A stretch of 64,000 nucleotides of DNA from Bacteroidota bacterium. Its GTDB lineage: Bacteria; Bacteroidota; Bacteroidia; NS11-12g; UBA955. Within the stretch, counting starts at the first letter, position 1. Each line of letters starts with the position of its first letter. Below, piece by piece: positions 8,188 through 16,734 of the stretch. The position numbers and the translations under genes were made by a program. A model generated the notes under the pieces. It worked only from the letters and a program-made list of their open reading frames with translations, ran no database searches and was not told where the DNA came from. The stretch lies in contig JAEUUL010000026.1 of assembly GCA_016787485.1 (NCBI GenBank), positions 57,381-121,380 of the forward strand. Reading direction: 5' to 3'.

Positions 8188-9340
8188 GGCGCGGTACCCG
8201 GCGGTTTTCTGGCGAATGTGTGCCGGTGCCCTGCTGTTTTTCCTTTCATTTAACCTCATGCTATCCGAGTTGCCCGATGCATTGCGCAGATTGGGAGCTC
8301 CTGAACTGCTGGGCTGGATTATACCCTCATTTGCACTGAGTGCACTGGCGGCACGTCCGCTGAGTGGATGGCTTACAGACAGGCTGGGCCGGAAGTGGGC
8401 AATGATCGGGGGCACCGTTTTTTGTGTGGTTGCCGGTGTCCTTTACCCACTTGCAGGAACTGTCTTTTTCTTTTTCCTTGTGCGCGTCCTGCATGGTTTT
8501 TCAACCGGTTTTGCGCCCACAGGCTTTTCTGCCTTTACAACAGATGTAATACCTGCCCAATCCCGCGGAGAGGCGTTGGGCTGGCAGGGCCTGTTCAGTA
8601 ATCTTGGTACAGCCCTTGGTTATAGTGCAGGCTCATGGATGGTGCTGCAGTGGGGAAGCCGCAACATGTATCTCAGTTCATCCGTGATGGCGGTATTGGC
8701 GGTGCTGCTTTTTCTTACCTTGCCGGAAACCCGTCCAAAACAGGTCCATCATCCGTTTTCTCTGAGAGATGTTTTCTATCCGGCAGCCTGGCAACCCGCA
8801 CTGATCATGTGTCTGGTTTGTATTCCACTGGGTGCCCTGCTCACCGTAATGCCCGATTTTACAACCAGCATGGGTTTCAGCAACAAGGGATTGTATCTGG
8901 GTTTTTATGTGGCCTGCTCGCTGTTGGTGCGCATTTTCAGCGGCCGGCTCAGCGACCGGCTGGGCCGCCCTTTGGGAACAGCCATCGGCAGTTTGTGCCA
9001 ACTGCTGAGTCTGCTTTGTTTATTGCTTCCTTCGAAAGTCCCTGACATGCAGTTTGCATTTTTTCTCTCTGCTGTGCTGTATGGGATCGGGCAGGGATTC
9101 AATGCGCCGGCACTCTTTGCATGGGCCGGAGACCTGAGCACCTCACAAAACAGAGGCAGGGCACTCGCTATGCTGTTTATTGCCCTTGAGACAGGCATTA
9201 TTATTGGGGGACTCGGCGGTGGTTACTTACTCGCTGCAACCGGCAGTTTTGCACTGATATTCGGGTTGGGTGCTGTTTTTGCAGCTCTTGCATTTGTGCT
9301 CAGCATTGCTGCCGGTAAGTCAATAAAAAAGGGGCACTGA
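8180..9340 (+). CDS. MFS transporter
   Basis: A 386-residue major facilitator with about 12 hydrophobic segments. The loop 2-3 motif A is seen as RPLSGWLTDRLGRK, with a second-half copy FSGRLSDRLGRPLG near residue 255, and motif C-like glycines lie in TM5. Such proteins move small solutes or drugs by proton-coupled exchange; the substrate cannot be read from sequence. The ATG at 8180 overlaps the end of nadE by 8 bases, which suggests translational coupling. A strong hairpin terminator includes the stop codon. Confidence 0.85.
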   Translation: MSEARYPAVFWRMCAGALLFFLSFNLMLSELPDALRRLGAPELLGWIIPSFALSALAARPLSGWLTDRLGRKWAMIGGTVFCVVAGVLYPLAGTVFFFFLVRVLHGFSTGFAPTGFSAFTTDVIPAQSRGEALGWQGLFSNLGTALGYSAGSWMVLQWGSRNMYLSSSVMAVLAVLLFLTLPETRPKQVHHPFSLRDVFYPAAWQPALIMCLVCIPLGALLTVMPDFTTSMGFSNKGLYLGFYVACSLLVRIFSGRLSDRLGRPLGTAIGSLCQLLSLLCLLLPSKVPDMQFAFFLSAVLYGIGQGFNAPALFAWAGDLSTSQNRGRALAMLFIALETGIIIGGLGGGYLLAATGSFALIFGLGAVFAALAFVLSIAAGKSIKKGH

Positions 9341-9350
9341 GGCCCCTTTT
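9327..9350. terminator. bidirectional intrinsic terminator
   Basis: The arms AAAAGGGGC and GCCCCTTTT form a 9-bp stem around a 6-base loop. T runs follow on both strands (TTTT on plus; TTTTTT from the A run on minus), so it can end both the MFS transcript and the convergent glucosaminidase transcript. Confidence 0.8.
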
Positions 9351-9368
9351 GAGTTAATGAAGGTTTTT

Positions 9369-9947
9369 TTACTTGTAATGGAAATGGTTCAGCAGCCAGT
9401 ACATGTCGTTTTTCCATTTCTGGTGCACATTGAATGAACCGAACATGAAATTCACCATTTCATACTCATCTTTGGGTTCACGACCGTAACGGGCTACAAA
9501 TTTGTTGTCAATCACCTGCATGTAATAGCGGAAATCCACCATACAATCATGCCAGTTGCTGAAAATAGCGTAATAAGCCATACCCGATCCTGTGGAAGTG
9601 GTTTGCCGTGCAGTACCCGGATAGCGCATGCCGGTAAGGTTGTTGTAATTGCGGGCAAAGAAGCTGTTCTGGCCGTCTGCTCCGCTTTCTTCAATCTTTA
9701 CTACGGTAAACAATTTTGCCCAGCGACCCACGCTGTGTTTTGCCACGGTATACAAATGCTGGGCACGTGGAATCTTCTTCAGGGAAAGGGCGAGTGAATC
9801 ATAAAAGAGGGAATCGTTGCGAACAATTACGGTATCCGTTTTGGGTTTAACCGTGTCTGCAGGCGGCGTAAACACCCTCAGATTCAGATTGGCTGCCGTA
9901 GCGACCAGTACCATTACGAATACCAATGCAATAAGCAGTTTTTTCAT
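9369..9947 (-). CDS. glucosaminidase-domain (FlgJ-like) murein hydrolase
   Basis: A 192-residue protein with an N-terminal hydrophobic anchor or signal (LLIALVFVMVLVATA), a Pro/Asp/Thr linker, and a lysozyme-like glucosaminidase domain near residues 65-190. The domain shows VVKIEESGADGQNSFFARNY (the likely catalytic Glu is in KIEESG), N-N-LTGMRYPG, and YAIFSNWHDCMVDFRYYM. The family cleaves the GlcNAc-MurNAc bond of peptidoglycan. A near-consensus box TTACTTTG lies 4 bases before the ATG. Confidence 0.8.
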   Translation of the reverse strand: MKKLLIALVFVMVLVATAANLNLRVFTPPADTVKPKTDTVIVRNDSLFYDSLALSLKKIPRAQHLYTVAKHSVGRWAKLFTVVKIEESGADGQNSFFARNYNNLTGMRYPGTARQTTSTGSGMAYYAIFSNWHDCMVDFRYYMQVIDNKFVARYGREPKDEYEMVNFMFGSFNVHQKWKNDMYWLLNHFHYK

Positions 9948-10091
9948 ACCACAAAGTAAGCAAAGAATGTGCCATACTAAAAAATCGACCGCAAATAACT
10001 GATATACTACACCTTACAAACACATTTCCACAACCATAAAACACGGGAACACCTGATTTTGCAGGGGATTGAGATTTTGTGTAAAATAAAT

Positions 10092-10100
10092 TGTGGATAA
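10092..10100 (-). other. single perfect DnaA-box sequence
   Basis: TTATCCACA on the minus strand, a full match to the DnaA-box consensus, in the 183-base gap between dnaG and the glucosaminidase gene. The rest of this gap shows no gene, RNA or clear hairpin. One isolated box can occur by chance. Confidence 0.3.
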
Positions 10101-10130
10101 CTCCGAAATCAAAGCGATTCCTTTTCGAGG

Positions 10131-12041
10131 TTACATGGTAAAAACCGCGCCCCCAAGCTCATTGGCGATTTTTAACCGCATAAACGAAAGATATTCCAGA
10201 TACTCTAAAATGTCCACCGTTTCTGCTTCCGGGTTCTTTAGTTTTTCCATGTTTTCCCTGATGATCATATCCAGCTTCTTGCGCCGCAGATGCAGGAAAA
10301 GACTGATAACCTCATGCTTGTAATTGTCCTCTTCATGCAACACATATATATGTACATCTTCAAATGCTTTGCTGAGTTCCAAACCACTGCTGAGAACACT
10401 TGCCGCCCAACTGGCAATCTCTGCATCACTATGATTCACAAAGTGTTGCTGGCCCGGCCAGGTTGCAATATCATCGCGTATAATTTCATTCATCACCTTT
10501 TGGGTAAAGGGAATCGAAAATGTGAGCAGATCGTTGTTGTGCAATTCCTGCATGATAAAGTCAAACACAGTGAGTTCCTCTTTGAAAGGCTTATCGGCAT
10601 GCAGCATCAGCAGGCGCAGAAATGCATTCTCCTGGGGTTCATCGGTCAGGGTTTCCCGGGGCATTTCAATCCCTGCGGCTTCCGTAATCTGCTTTAATTC
10701 CGTGTAGGTCTGTTGTTCTACATCGGCCGTTTTCTTGCGCACCAGCTTGCTCAGCTCGGCAGATAGCAAAGCCTCTTCCATATCGCACACGCCGGCCAAT
10801 TGGCGGTTCAGCGCAGTGCGTTTCAGCGGGTCGCGTATCTCTGCCACCGAATCCAGAATATCCCGCACCGCATCGGACTTTTTCAGCGGGTCGTTCTCTA
10901 CATCTTTCAGCAGCAGCTTTGCCTTGAACAGGATGAAATTCTCCTCCTTTTCCTGCAAAAAGGTTTTGAAGGCTTCACCTCCCATTTTGGCGCACAGACT
11001 GTCCGGATCCTCACCTTCCGGCAGACTCACCACACGCACATTCAGATCTTCTGCCAGCAACAGATTTATACCCCTGAGTGATGCCTTGATACCGGCCAGA
11101 TCCCCATCGTACAGCACGGTAACATTGGGACTGAACCTGCGCAACAGCTTTATCTGTCCGGGGGTAAGGGCAGTACCACTGCTGGCTACTACATTCTCTA
11201 TACCAGCCTGGTGCAGGGTGATCACATCCGTATACCCCTCTGTGAGGTAAACCTTGTCGGACTTCTTGATGGCTTGCTTGGCCTGAAAGATGCCAAAAAG
11301 ATTGTCGCTTTTCTTGTAAAGTTCGGTTTCCGGTGAATTTACATACTTGGGACTCGGGTCTGTGCTGCTCATTTTGCGCCCTGCAAACCCAATGATCTTG
11401 CCGGAAACCGATTGCAACCTGAACATAACACGGTTCCTGAACAAATCAAAAGGACTGCCGTTCTCCCTTTTCTTTACCAAACCGGCCTGTTCAAGGTAAT
11501 CCAGACTGTAGCCGTCTTTTTGCGCCTGTTTTGTCAGTGCTTCCCAGTCATCGGGGCTATACCCCAATCCCCATTTATGAATGGTATCTGTTGTAAATCC
11601 CCTTTCTTTGAAATACGCCAGTGCGATGTTGCGCCCGTTTTCCGTATCGTGCAACTGCGTGCTGAAAAACCCAGCCGCATAATCCAGCACTGCCTGAAGC
11701 GATTCTCTCAGTTTCTGGTTTTCCTTGTATTCATCGGTCTCCTGTCCACCGGTTTCTTCCAACTCAACACCGTATCTGCGGGCCAGTTGCCGTGCAGCTT
11801 CTGCAAACGAAAGGTTTTCCATTTCCATCAAAAAGTGGATGGAATTGCCTCCTTTCTGGCAGCCGAAACATTTGTAGATTCCCAGCGTTGGCGTTACTGT
11901 AAAGCTGGGGGTTTTCTCATCATGAAACGGACAAAGGCCTTTGAAACGGGATCCGCTGCGACGAAGGGTAACATAGTCACCCACCACATCTTCCACCACG
12001 GCTGCATTCAGCAACAAATCTATTGAACCGGGCGAAATCAT
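10131..12041 (-). CDS. dnaG: DNA primase
   Basis: A 636-residue primase that lays RNA primers at the replication fork. The N-terminal zinc-binding domain has CPFHDEKTPSF and YKCFGC, giving ligands C37, H40, C58 and C61. The central TOPRIM core shows the metal-binding TEGYTDVITLHQAGI and VLYDGDLAG motifs. The C-terminal third is the helicase-interacting region. Length is normal. The start is supported by a TAATTTTG promoter box ending 4 bases upstream, which overlaps the stop of the lipoprotein gene before it; dnaG may therefore be read from its own leaderless transcript. Confidence 0.97.
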   Translation of the reverse strand: MISPGSIDLLLNAAVVEDVVGDYVTLRRSGSRFKGLCPFHDEKTPSFTVTPTLGIYKCFGCQKGGNSIHFLMEMENLSFAEAARQLARRYGVELEETGGQETDEYKENQKLRESLQAVLDYAAGFFSTQLHDTENGRNIALAYFKERGFTTDTIHKWGLGYSPDDWEALTKQAQKDGYSLDYLEQAGLVKKRENGSPFDLFRNRVMFRLQSVSGKIIGFAGRKMSSTDPSPKYVNSPETELYKKSDNLFGIFQAKQAIKKSDKVYLTEGYTDVITLHQAGIENVVASSGTALTPGQIKLLRRFSPNVTVLYDGDLAGIKASLRGINLLLAEDLNVRVVSLPEGEDPDSLCAKMGGEAFKTFLQEKEENFILFKAKLLLKDVENDPLKKSDAVRDILDSVAEIRDPLKRTALNRQLAGVCDMEEALLSAELSKLVRKKTADVEQQTYTELKQITEAAGIEMPRETLTDEPQENAFLRLLMLHADKPFKEELTVFDFIMQELHNNDLLTFSIPFTQKVMNEIIRDDIATWPGQQHFVNHSDAEIASWAASVLSSGLELSKAFEDVHIYVLHEEDNYKHEVISLFLHLRRKKLDMIIRENMEKLKNPEAETVDILEYLEYLSFMRLKIANELGGAVFTM

Positions 12042-12045
12042 GCCC

Positions 12046-12053
12046 CAAAATTA
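12046..12053 (-). promoter_or_regulatory. -7 promoter box TAATTTTG, dnaG
   Basis: Full TAnnTTTG match on the minus strand with only GGGC between it and the dnaG ATG. It overlaps the stop codon of the preceding gene. Confidence 0.55.
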
Positions 12054-12635
12054 CTTCAGGGATGCGTTTTTCAGAAACCAGGTTTTGCCATTGCTCTGGT
12101 CTTTGCGGATTATGCCCACATTGCGGGCAAAATACAGGGCTTTGTAATAGCGTTTGTTTTTCAGTTTCAATTCCACCACATCGGTATAATTCCTGTCTCC
12201 TGCAATGTATTGGGAGTAAAAATTCAGTGTGTCCATTTGACCGCTTACCCCGGCAAAACCCGCGGTGGTGTAGTACATCTCCGCTGCTTGTCTGTAACTT
12301 GTATCCCATATCAGAAGGGCCCAGCGGGCAGTTTGACCTTCGGTGGCCACAGCCCTTACCAGTTCTTTGCTTCCGTTGTCTGTAATGAGTTCATAACTGA
12401 AGAATTCCTGATCGAAGCCATCCCAGTTCATTTTGCCCTGCTGAAAACCGTTCATCTGAACAGTTTCCTTCACCTGAGTATCGGAAGCCAGCGTATAGGT
12501 CCATGTGCTGCCATTGCCGTAGCGAAAATAGCTGGTAAAACCGGGATCGAGCCTGTAGTGCTGAACAGAGTTGAAAACAGTGCATCCGATGAGCATAAGT
12601 GTTGCACTGATGAGAATGCCGGAAGTTTTTACCAT
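12051..12635 (-). CDS. lipoprotein of unknown function
   Basis: A 194-residue protein with a lipoprotein signal ending LMLIGC (Cys about 18). The rest is rich in aromatic residues and predicted beta strands (YFRYGNGSTWTYTLAS, KNKRYYKALYFARNVGIIRK), like the many Bacteroidota lipoproteins that begin with a 'YFxYxxGSxWxY' segment. I recognise no named family. I chose the ATG at 12635 for the signal peptide. It is 9 bases upstream of dnaG on the same strand. Confidence 0.65.
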   Translation of the reverse strand: MVKTSGILISATLMLIGCTVFNSVQHYRLDPGFTSYFRYGNGSTWTYTLASDTQVKETVQMNGFQQGKMNWDGFDQEFFSYELITDNGSKELVRAVATEGQTARWALLIWDTSYRQAAEMYYTTAGFAGVSGQMDTLNFYSQYIAGDRNYTDVVELKLKNKRYYKALYFARNVGIIRKDQSNGKTWFLKNASLK

Positions 12636-12644
12636 GGCCGAATG

Positions 12645-12652
12645 TAGATTTG
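12645..12652 (+). promoter_or_regulatory. -7 promoter box TAGATTTG
   Basis: Full TAnnTTTG match 34 bases before the ATG of the M20 amidohydrolase gene. No clear -33 TTG is seen. Confidence 0.4.
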
Positions 12653-12686
12653 CAAAGTAATTCAATCATACCCAAACGCTATCCAC

Positions 12687-13877
12687 ATGTCTTTGAAAGA
12701 GGAAATAAAATCGGCCGCTGCCAGCCTAAAGCCCGCACTGCAGGAAATACGCCACCATTTGCACATGAACCCTGAATTGTCTTTTCAGGAGCACAATACT
12801 GCTGCTTTTGTGGAGAACTACCTGCAAAACCTGGGTCTGCAAACCCAAAGGCTTGCCGAAACCGGGGTGGTAGCGCTGATCAGGGGTAAAAACCCGGAAA
12901 GTAAAGTAGTGGCGCTGCGTGCGGATATGGATGCCCTGCCCATTACCGAAGTTGAAGATGGAAGACCTTACCGCAGTAAAAACGACGGTGTAATGCACGC
13001 ATGTGGTCACGATGTACATACAACAAGTTTGCTGGGTGCAGCCACCCTGCTGAACGCCCGGCGCGACCAATTCAATGGTACAGTAAAACTTGTGTTTCAG
13101 CCCGGTGAAGAAAAGTTACCCGGTGGTGCCAGCCTGATGATCCGGGACGGGGTGCTGGAAAATCCCAAAGTGGATGTAATGATCGGACAGCATGTAATGC
13201 CGCAGATTGCAGTGGGAAAAACAGGTTTCAGAAAAGGCCTGTATATGGCCAGCACCGATGAAATATACATGACAGTATATGGCAAGGGAGGTCACGGAGC
13301 CATGCCTCACTTTAACATTGACACGGTGCTCATTGCCTCACACATCATCGTGGCACTGCAACAGGTGGTTTCGCGCATTGCCAATCCTGCCATTCCCAGT
13401 GTTTTGTCTTTTGGAAAGGTGATTGCCAACGGGGCAACCAACGTCATTCCGGCAGAGGTAAAACTGGAAGGGACTTTCCGCACACTGGATGAGAACTGGA
13501 GATATGAGGCACACAACCGCATCCGCAGCATTGCAACCGGTGTGGCTGAAAGTATGGGCGGACGCGTGGATATTGACATCAGGGTGGGGTATCCCTTCCT
13601 GAAAAACGACACAGATCTCACCACACGCTGCCAGCATGCAGCTACTGAATATCTTGGTGCAACTGAGGTTTCCGACCTGGACATCTGGATGGCGGCAGAG
13701 GATTTTGCCTATTACTCCCAGCAAGTGCCCAGTTGTTTTTACAGACTGGGTGTGCGCAACGAGGGACGTGGCATAGTACACAGCGTGCACCACCCGTCCT
13801 TCGATATTGACGAAGATGCCCTGGAAAACGGATGTGGATTGCTCGCCTGGCTGGCGCTGCAGGAACTGGGTGCTTAA
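12687..13877 (+). CDS. M20D-family amidohydrolase/peptidase
   Basis: A 396-residue cytosolic metal enzyme of the N-acyl-amino-acid hydrolase type (hippurate, IAA-amino acid and acyl-diaminopimelate deacylases). The di-metal motifs are visible: ALRADMDALPITE, HACGHDVHTTS with C106 and H108, and FQPGEE with E141-E142. The dimerisation lid spans about residues 185-300 (YGKGGHGAMPH, FRTLDENWR). A late His lies in VHHPSFDID. It removes acyl groups from amino acids or peptides; the substrate is not decided by sequence. It converges on the START-like gene with a 4-base overlap. Confidence 0.9.
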   Translation: MSLKEEIKSAAASLKPALQEIRHHLHMNPELSFQEHNTAAFVENYLQNLGLQTQRLAETGVVALIRGKNPESKVVALRADMDALPITEVEDGRPYRSKNDGVMHACGHDVHTTSLLGAATLLNARRDQFNGTVKLVFQPGEEKLPGGASLMIRDGVLENPKVDVMIGQHVMPQIAVGKTGFRKGLYMASTDEIYMTVYGKGGHGAMPHFNIDTVLIASHIIVALQQVVSRIANPAIPSVLSFGKVIANGATNVIPAEVKLEGTFRTLDENWRYEAHNRIRSIATGVAESMGGRVDIDIRVGYPFLKNDTDLTTRCQHAATEYLGATEVSDLDIWMAAEDFAYYSQQVPSCFYRLGVRNEGRGIVHSVHHPSFDIDEDALENGCGLLAWLALQELGA

Positions 13878-14260
13878 GCCCCGATGATGTGTTTTAAGTT
13901 GTCTACGGCACTGTCCCAGATGGAGGCCGCAATGTCTTCCTCACCGTCGTTGATAAACTCGGTTACAATCAACTCCACATCATTGGTGATGTCATCGGTG
14001 GAAATCCTGAACTCCATAAATTCATCCGGAGACGGGGCATTGTCCACCTGAAAACGCACATATTTGTTGGTGATGTTCTTAATCATCACCGCATGGGTTT
14101 CGGTTCCGTCTTCCCAGCGAAAGAGGTATTTGCTACCTGAAGAAACTTCTACATGATCTGCAAACCAGCTCTGCAACCCGGACGGAGTGCTGATATACTG
14201 ATACAAAATATGCGTGGATGACCTCAAAGGGTACTCGAGTTCTAATTTGATTCGGTTCAT
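13874..14260 (-). CDS. START-like (SRPBCC/AHSA1-type) domain protein
   Basis: A 128-residue single domain. The start MNRIKLELEYPLRSSTHILYQYIS, the W-F turn (GLQSWFADHV), paired strands (YLFRWEDGTETHAVM) and the long C-terminal helix (DIAASIWDSAVDNLKHIIG) fit the helix-grip fold of START-like proteins found across Bacteroidota. The family binds hydrophobic ligands or client proteins, but the role of this branch is unknown. The ATG at 14260 fits the family start; in-frame ATGs lie further upstream at 14275 and 14302. Confidence 0.75.
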   Translation of the reverse strand: MNRIKLELEYPLRSSTHILYQYISTPSGLQSWFADHVEVSSGSKYLFRWEDGTETHAVMIKNITNKYVRFQVDNAPSPDEFMEFRISTDDITNDVELIVTEFINDGEEDIAASIWDSAVDNLKHIIGA

Positions 14261-14363
14261 GGATTTGCCTTTCATACTCACTTTGGTACTGTCTTGTACC
14301 ATGTCGCAAAAAAGGCTTTACAATTCATATTTCAAAATCTGATTTAACCTTTCTGCCACACTT

Positions 14364-14371
14364 TATATTTG
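14364..14371 (+). promoter_or_regulatory. -7 promoter box TATATTTG
   Basis: Full TAnnTTTG match ending 7 bases before the GTG start of the PAP2 gene. The spacing matches that of other genes in the window and supports the GTG start. Confidence 0.55.
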
Positions 14372-14378
14372 CACATCG

Positions 14379-14984
14379 GTGGCAGGGGGTAATTATTTTA
14401 AAATATCGTTACTGTGTATGGCTTTGCCCGCAATTGCGGTATGGCTCACCACAGAACCGGCTGCGGCCACTGTTTGGGCCAATTCACACCGCACCCCTCC
14501 ACTGGATTTACTCCTGACCTGGTTTACACGGCTGGCAGAATGGCCGGTAATTGTGCTGGCGCTTGTGCTTACGCTGCGCAACTCATGGGTGGCGGGTATC
14601 TGGGCAGGACTGTGGTATGGAATTGAGGGAATCATTGTAAATCTGCTGAAGCATAAGATTGGCGCATTGCGGCCATGGTCTGTGGTCGGAGATCAATTGC
14701 AGCAGGTGGCCGGAGAAGAAATTCTGCGTTTTCACAGTTTTCCATCCGGCCATACCACAGCAGCTTTTCTGGGTTTTGGCTTTCTGGCTGTTCTTACCCC
14801 GAACCGCTGGCTGCAGATTGCCTGTGCCCTTGCAGCGGGTGCGGTGGGTTATTCAAGAATGTATCTGGGTCACCATTACCTGCGTGATGTGCTTGCGGGC
14901 ATGGCCCTGGCTGCGCTGCTGCTATACATGTACCAGTATACTTTACCCTTCTTCAAAAACCGCATGAGGAGGTGGGTTTCATGA
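14379..14984 (+). CDS. PAP2-family membrane phosphatase
   Basis: A 201-residue protein with about six hydrophobic segments and all three acid-phosphatase motifs: KHKIGALRP (KX6RP), FPSGHT (PSGH) and SRMYLGHHYLRD (SRX5HX3D). The family removes phosphate from lipids such as undecaprenyl pyrophosphate or lipid A. The GTG start is chosen because the first membrane helix (FKISLLCMALPAIAVWL) begins before the first internal ATG and the promoter box sits just upstream. Its stop overlaps the start of the GT39 gene in an ATGA. The pairing suggests undecaprenyl-phosphate or lipid A sugar work. Confidence 0.88.
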   Translation: MAGGNYFKISLLCMALPAIAVWLTTEPAAATVWANSHRTPPLDLLLTWFTRLAEWPVIVLALVLTLRNSWVAGIWAGLWYGIEGIIVNLLKHKIGALRPWSVVGDQLQQVAGEEILRFHSFPSGHTTAAFLGFGFLAVLTPNRWLQIACALAAGAVGYSRMYLGHHYLRDVLAGMALAALLLYMYQYTLPFFKNRMRRWVS

Positions 14985-16681
14985 GCAGGCAATATGCCAT
15001 ACATGTATGGATTACTTTGCTTGCGGCTCTGCTTTATATTCCGTTTCTGGGCAGTTTTCATTTGTTCGACTGGGATGAAATTAACTTTGCTGAAGCCGCA
15101 CGGGAGATGATTGTGAGTGGCGACTATTCCCGCGTGCAGATAGCCTTTGAGCCTTTCTGGGAAAAACCGCCTCTTTTTATATGGATGCAGGTGCTGTGCA
15201 TGAAACTCTTTGGTGTGGGTGAATTTGCTGCGCGGCTGCCCAACGCACTTTTCGGAATACTCACACTCAACATGATTTATGCCATTGGCAGAAAACAGCA
15301 GGGACATTTTTTCGCATTGTTTTGGGTAGTGGCCTATGCGGGTTCACTGGCACCCACACTGTATTTCAAAACCGGCATCATGGATCCGGTTTTCAATTTA
15401 TTTATTTTTCTTTCCATCTATCAGTGGTTCCTGGCTGAAAAATCAGCCATGGAAAGCCAAAGACCCAGAATTCATTTTTTCATGGCCGGACTATTTATCA
15501 GTCTGGCACTGCTCATCAAAGGGCCTGCTGCCTTGCTCATTCTTGGCTGTGTAGCCTGTGTGCGTTGGATTTTAAACGACAGGTATGCCTGGCCCGGATT
15601 TGGAAACCTGTTTCTGTTTTTCATTTCATCCTGTTTGTTTCCCGCAATATGGCTCGCTGTAGATTACTCCACCCATGGCAGCTGGTTTTTGCAGTCCTTT
15701 TTTGAATACCAGATGGTGCTGGTAAAAGGGCAAATCGCCTGGCACAACCAACCATGGTATTACCACATTGTGGTGCTCTGGATTTTGTGTTTTCCGGCAT
15801 TTTTCCTTGCGCTTCCACACCTCATTGGCAGCGGTGGACTCAGTCGGAGCCAATCTCTGCTGCACAGTTATATGCGGGCTCTATTTTGGGTGGTACTTGT
15901 TATTTTTTCCATTGTCAGTACCAAAATCATCCACTACAGCAGTCTGTGCTGGATTCCACTCACCTATTTTGCGGCTTATACTGTGTACCGGTTTCACACA
16001 GGCAGGGGGAAAATTCCGCGCTGGACCGGTATTCCCGGCTTGCTGGCGTGGCTCATCCTCTATGTTGTCCTCTGCACCCTGCCATTGTTTATGACCGGCA
16101 TTCTGAATCCGGATCAGGTATACCCCTATATCCATGACCGTTTTGCCATTGCCATTCTCAAATCCTCAGCATCATGGCCCTGGTGGAGCCTCATTCCGGG
16201 AGCTTTACTCGCAGTGGGTGGATTTGTGTGGCTGTTCCGTTTTTTCGGTGGCAGAAACCCACACCCGGCCTGGCTCTTTGCCATTACAGGCATCGCCAGT
16301 CATCTGGTTTATATTTGTATACTGCCGTCAACCGAAAATACATTGCAGGGGGCTTTCATCCGCGAAATTCAGTCTCAAACCAAACCCCGGGTTTACGTTG
16401 AAGCCTGGCATTTCAAAACATATGCCACCTACTTTTACGGCAATCAGCATGTTTCGCGTTTCAAAGGTCCCTGGGGTAATGGCGATGCCAATTCCGGGGA
16501 GCCAAATCCGCGCACAATGGCACGCATGAAATGGTTGATGGACAAAGAAAATGAACGAAAGGTTTTTATTTTTACCCGCATTGATTATAAGCCTGACCAG
16601 CAGTTCAGAAGCAGGTTTCAGCCTGTAAAACCTGTTGGTGGATATCAACTTTGGCAAGCAGCTACCCCAACGGCAAATTAA
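14981..16681 (+). CDS. GT39/ArnT-like membrane glycosyltransferase
   Basis: A 566-residue integral membrane protein with about 11-12 hydrophobic segments. The first periplasmic loop carries the acidic motif FDWDEINFAEAAREM near residues 25-40, the catalytic site in PMT/ArnT-type enzymes, followed by WEKPPLFIWMQ, which is conserved in the family. It should move a sugar from a polyprenyl-phosphate carrier to lipid A, a protein or a glycan on the periplasmic side; donor and acceptor cannot be told. The start overlaps the PAP2 stop (ATGA), so the two are translated together. Confidence 0.85.
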   Translation: MSRQYAIHVWITLLAALLYIPFLGSFHLFDWDEINFAEAAREMIVSGDYSRVQIAFEPFWEKPPLFIWMQVLCMKLFGVGEFAARLPNALFGILTLNMIYAIGRKQQGHFFALFWVVAYAGSLAPTLYFKTGIMDPVFNLFIFLSIYQWFLAEKSAMESQRPRIHFFMAGLFISLALLIKGPAALLILGCVACVRWILNDRYAWPGFGNLFLFFISSCLFPAIWLAVDYSTHGSWFLQSFFEYQMVLVKGQIAWHNQPWYYHIVVLWILCFPAFFLALPHLIGSGGLSRSQSLLHSYMRALFWVVLVIFSIVSTKIIHYSSLCWIPLTYFAAYTVYRFHTGRGKIPRWTGIPGLLAWLILYVVLCTLPLFMTGILNPDQVYPYIHDRFAIAILKSSASWPWWSLIPGALLAVGGFVWLFRFFGGRNPHPAWLFAITGIASHLVYICILPSTENTLQGAFIREIQSQTKPRVYVEAWHFKTYATYFYGNQHVSRFKGPWGNGDANSGEPNPRTMARMKWLMDKENERKVFIFTRIDYKPDQQFRSRFQPVKPVGGYQLWQAATPTAN

Positions 16682-16734
16682 CAGGAAAACCCTATTTTCG
16701 CAGCACAGGGTTGTCCCCTTTGTGTTACTTATTT

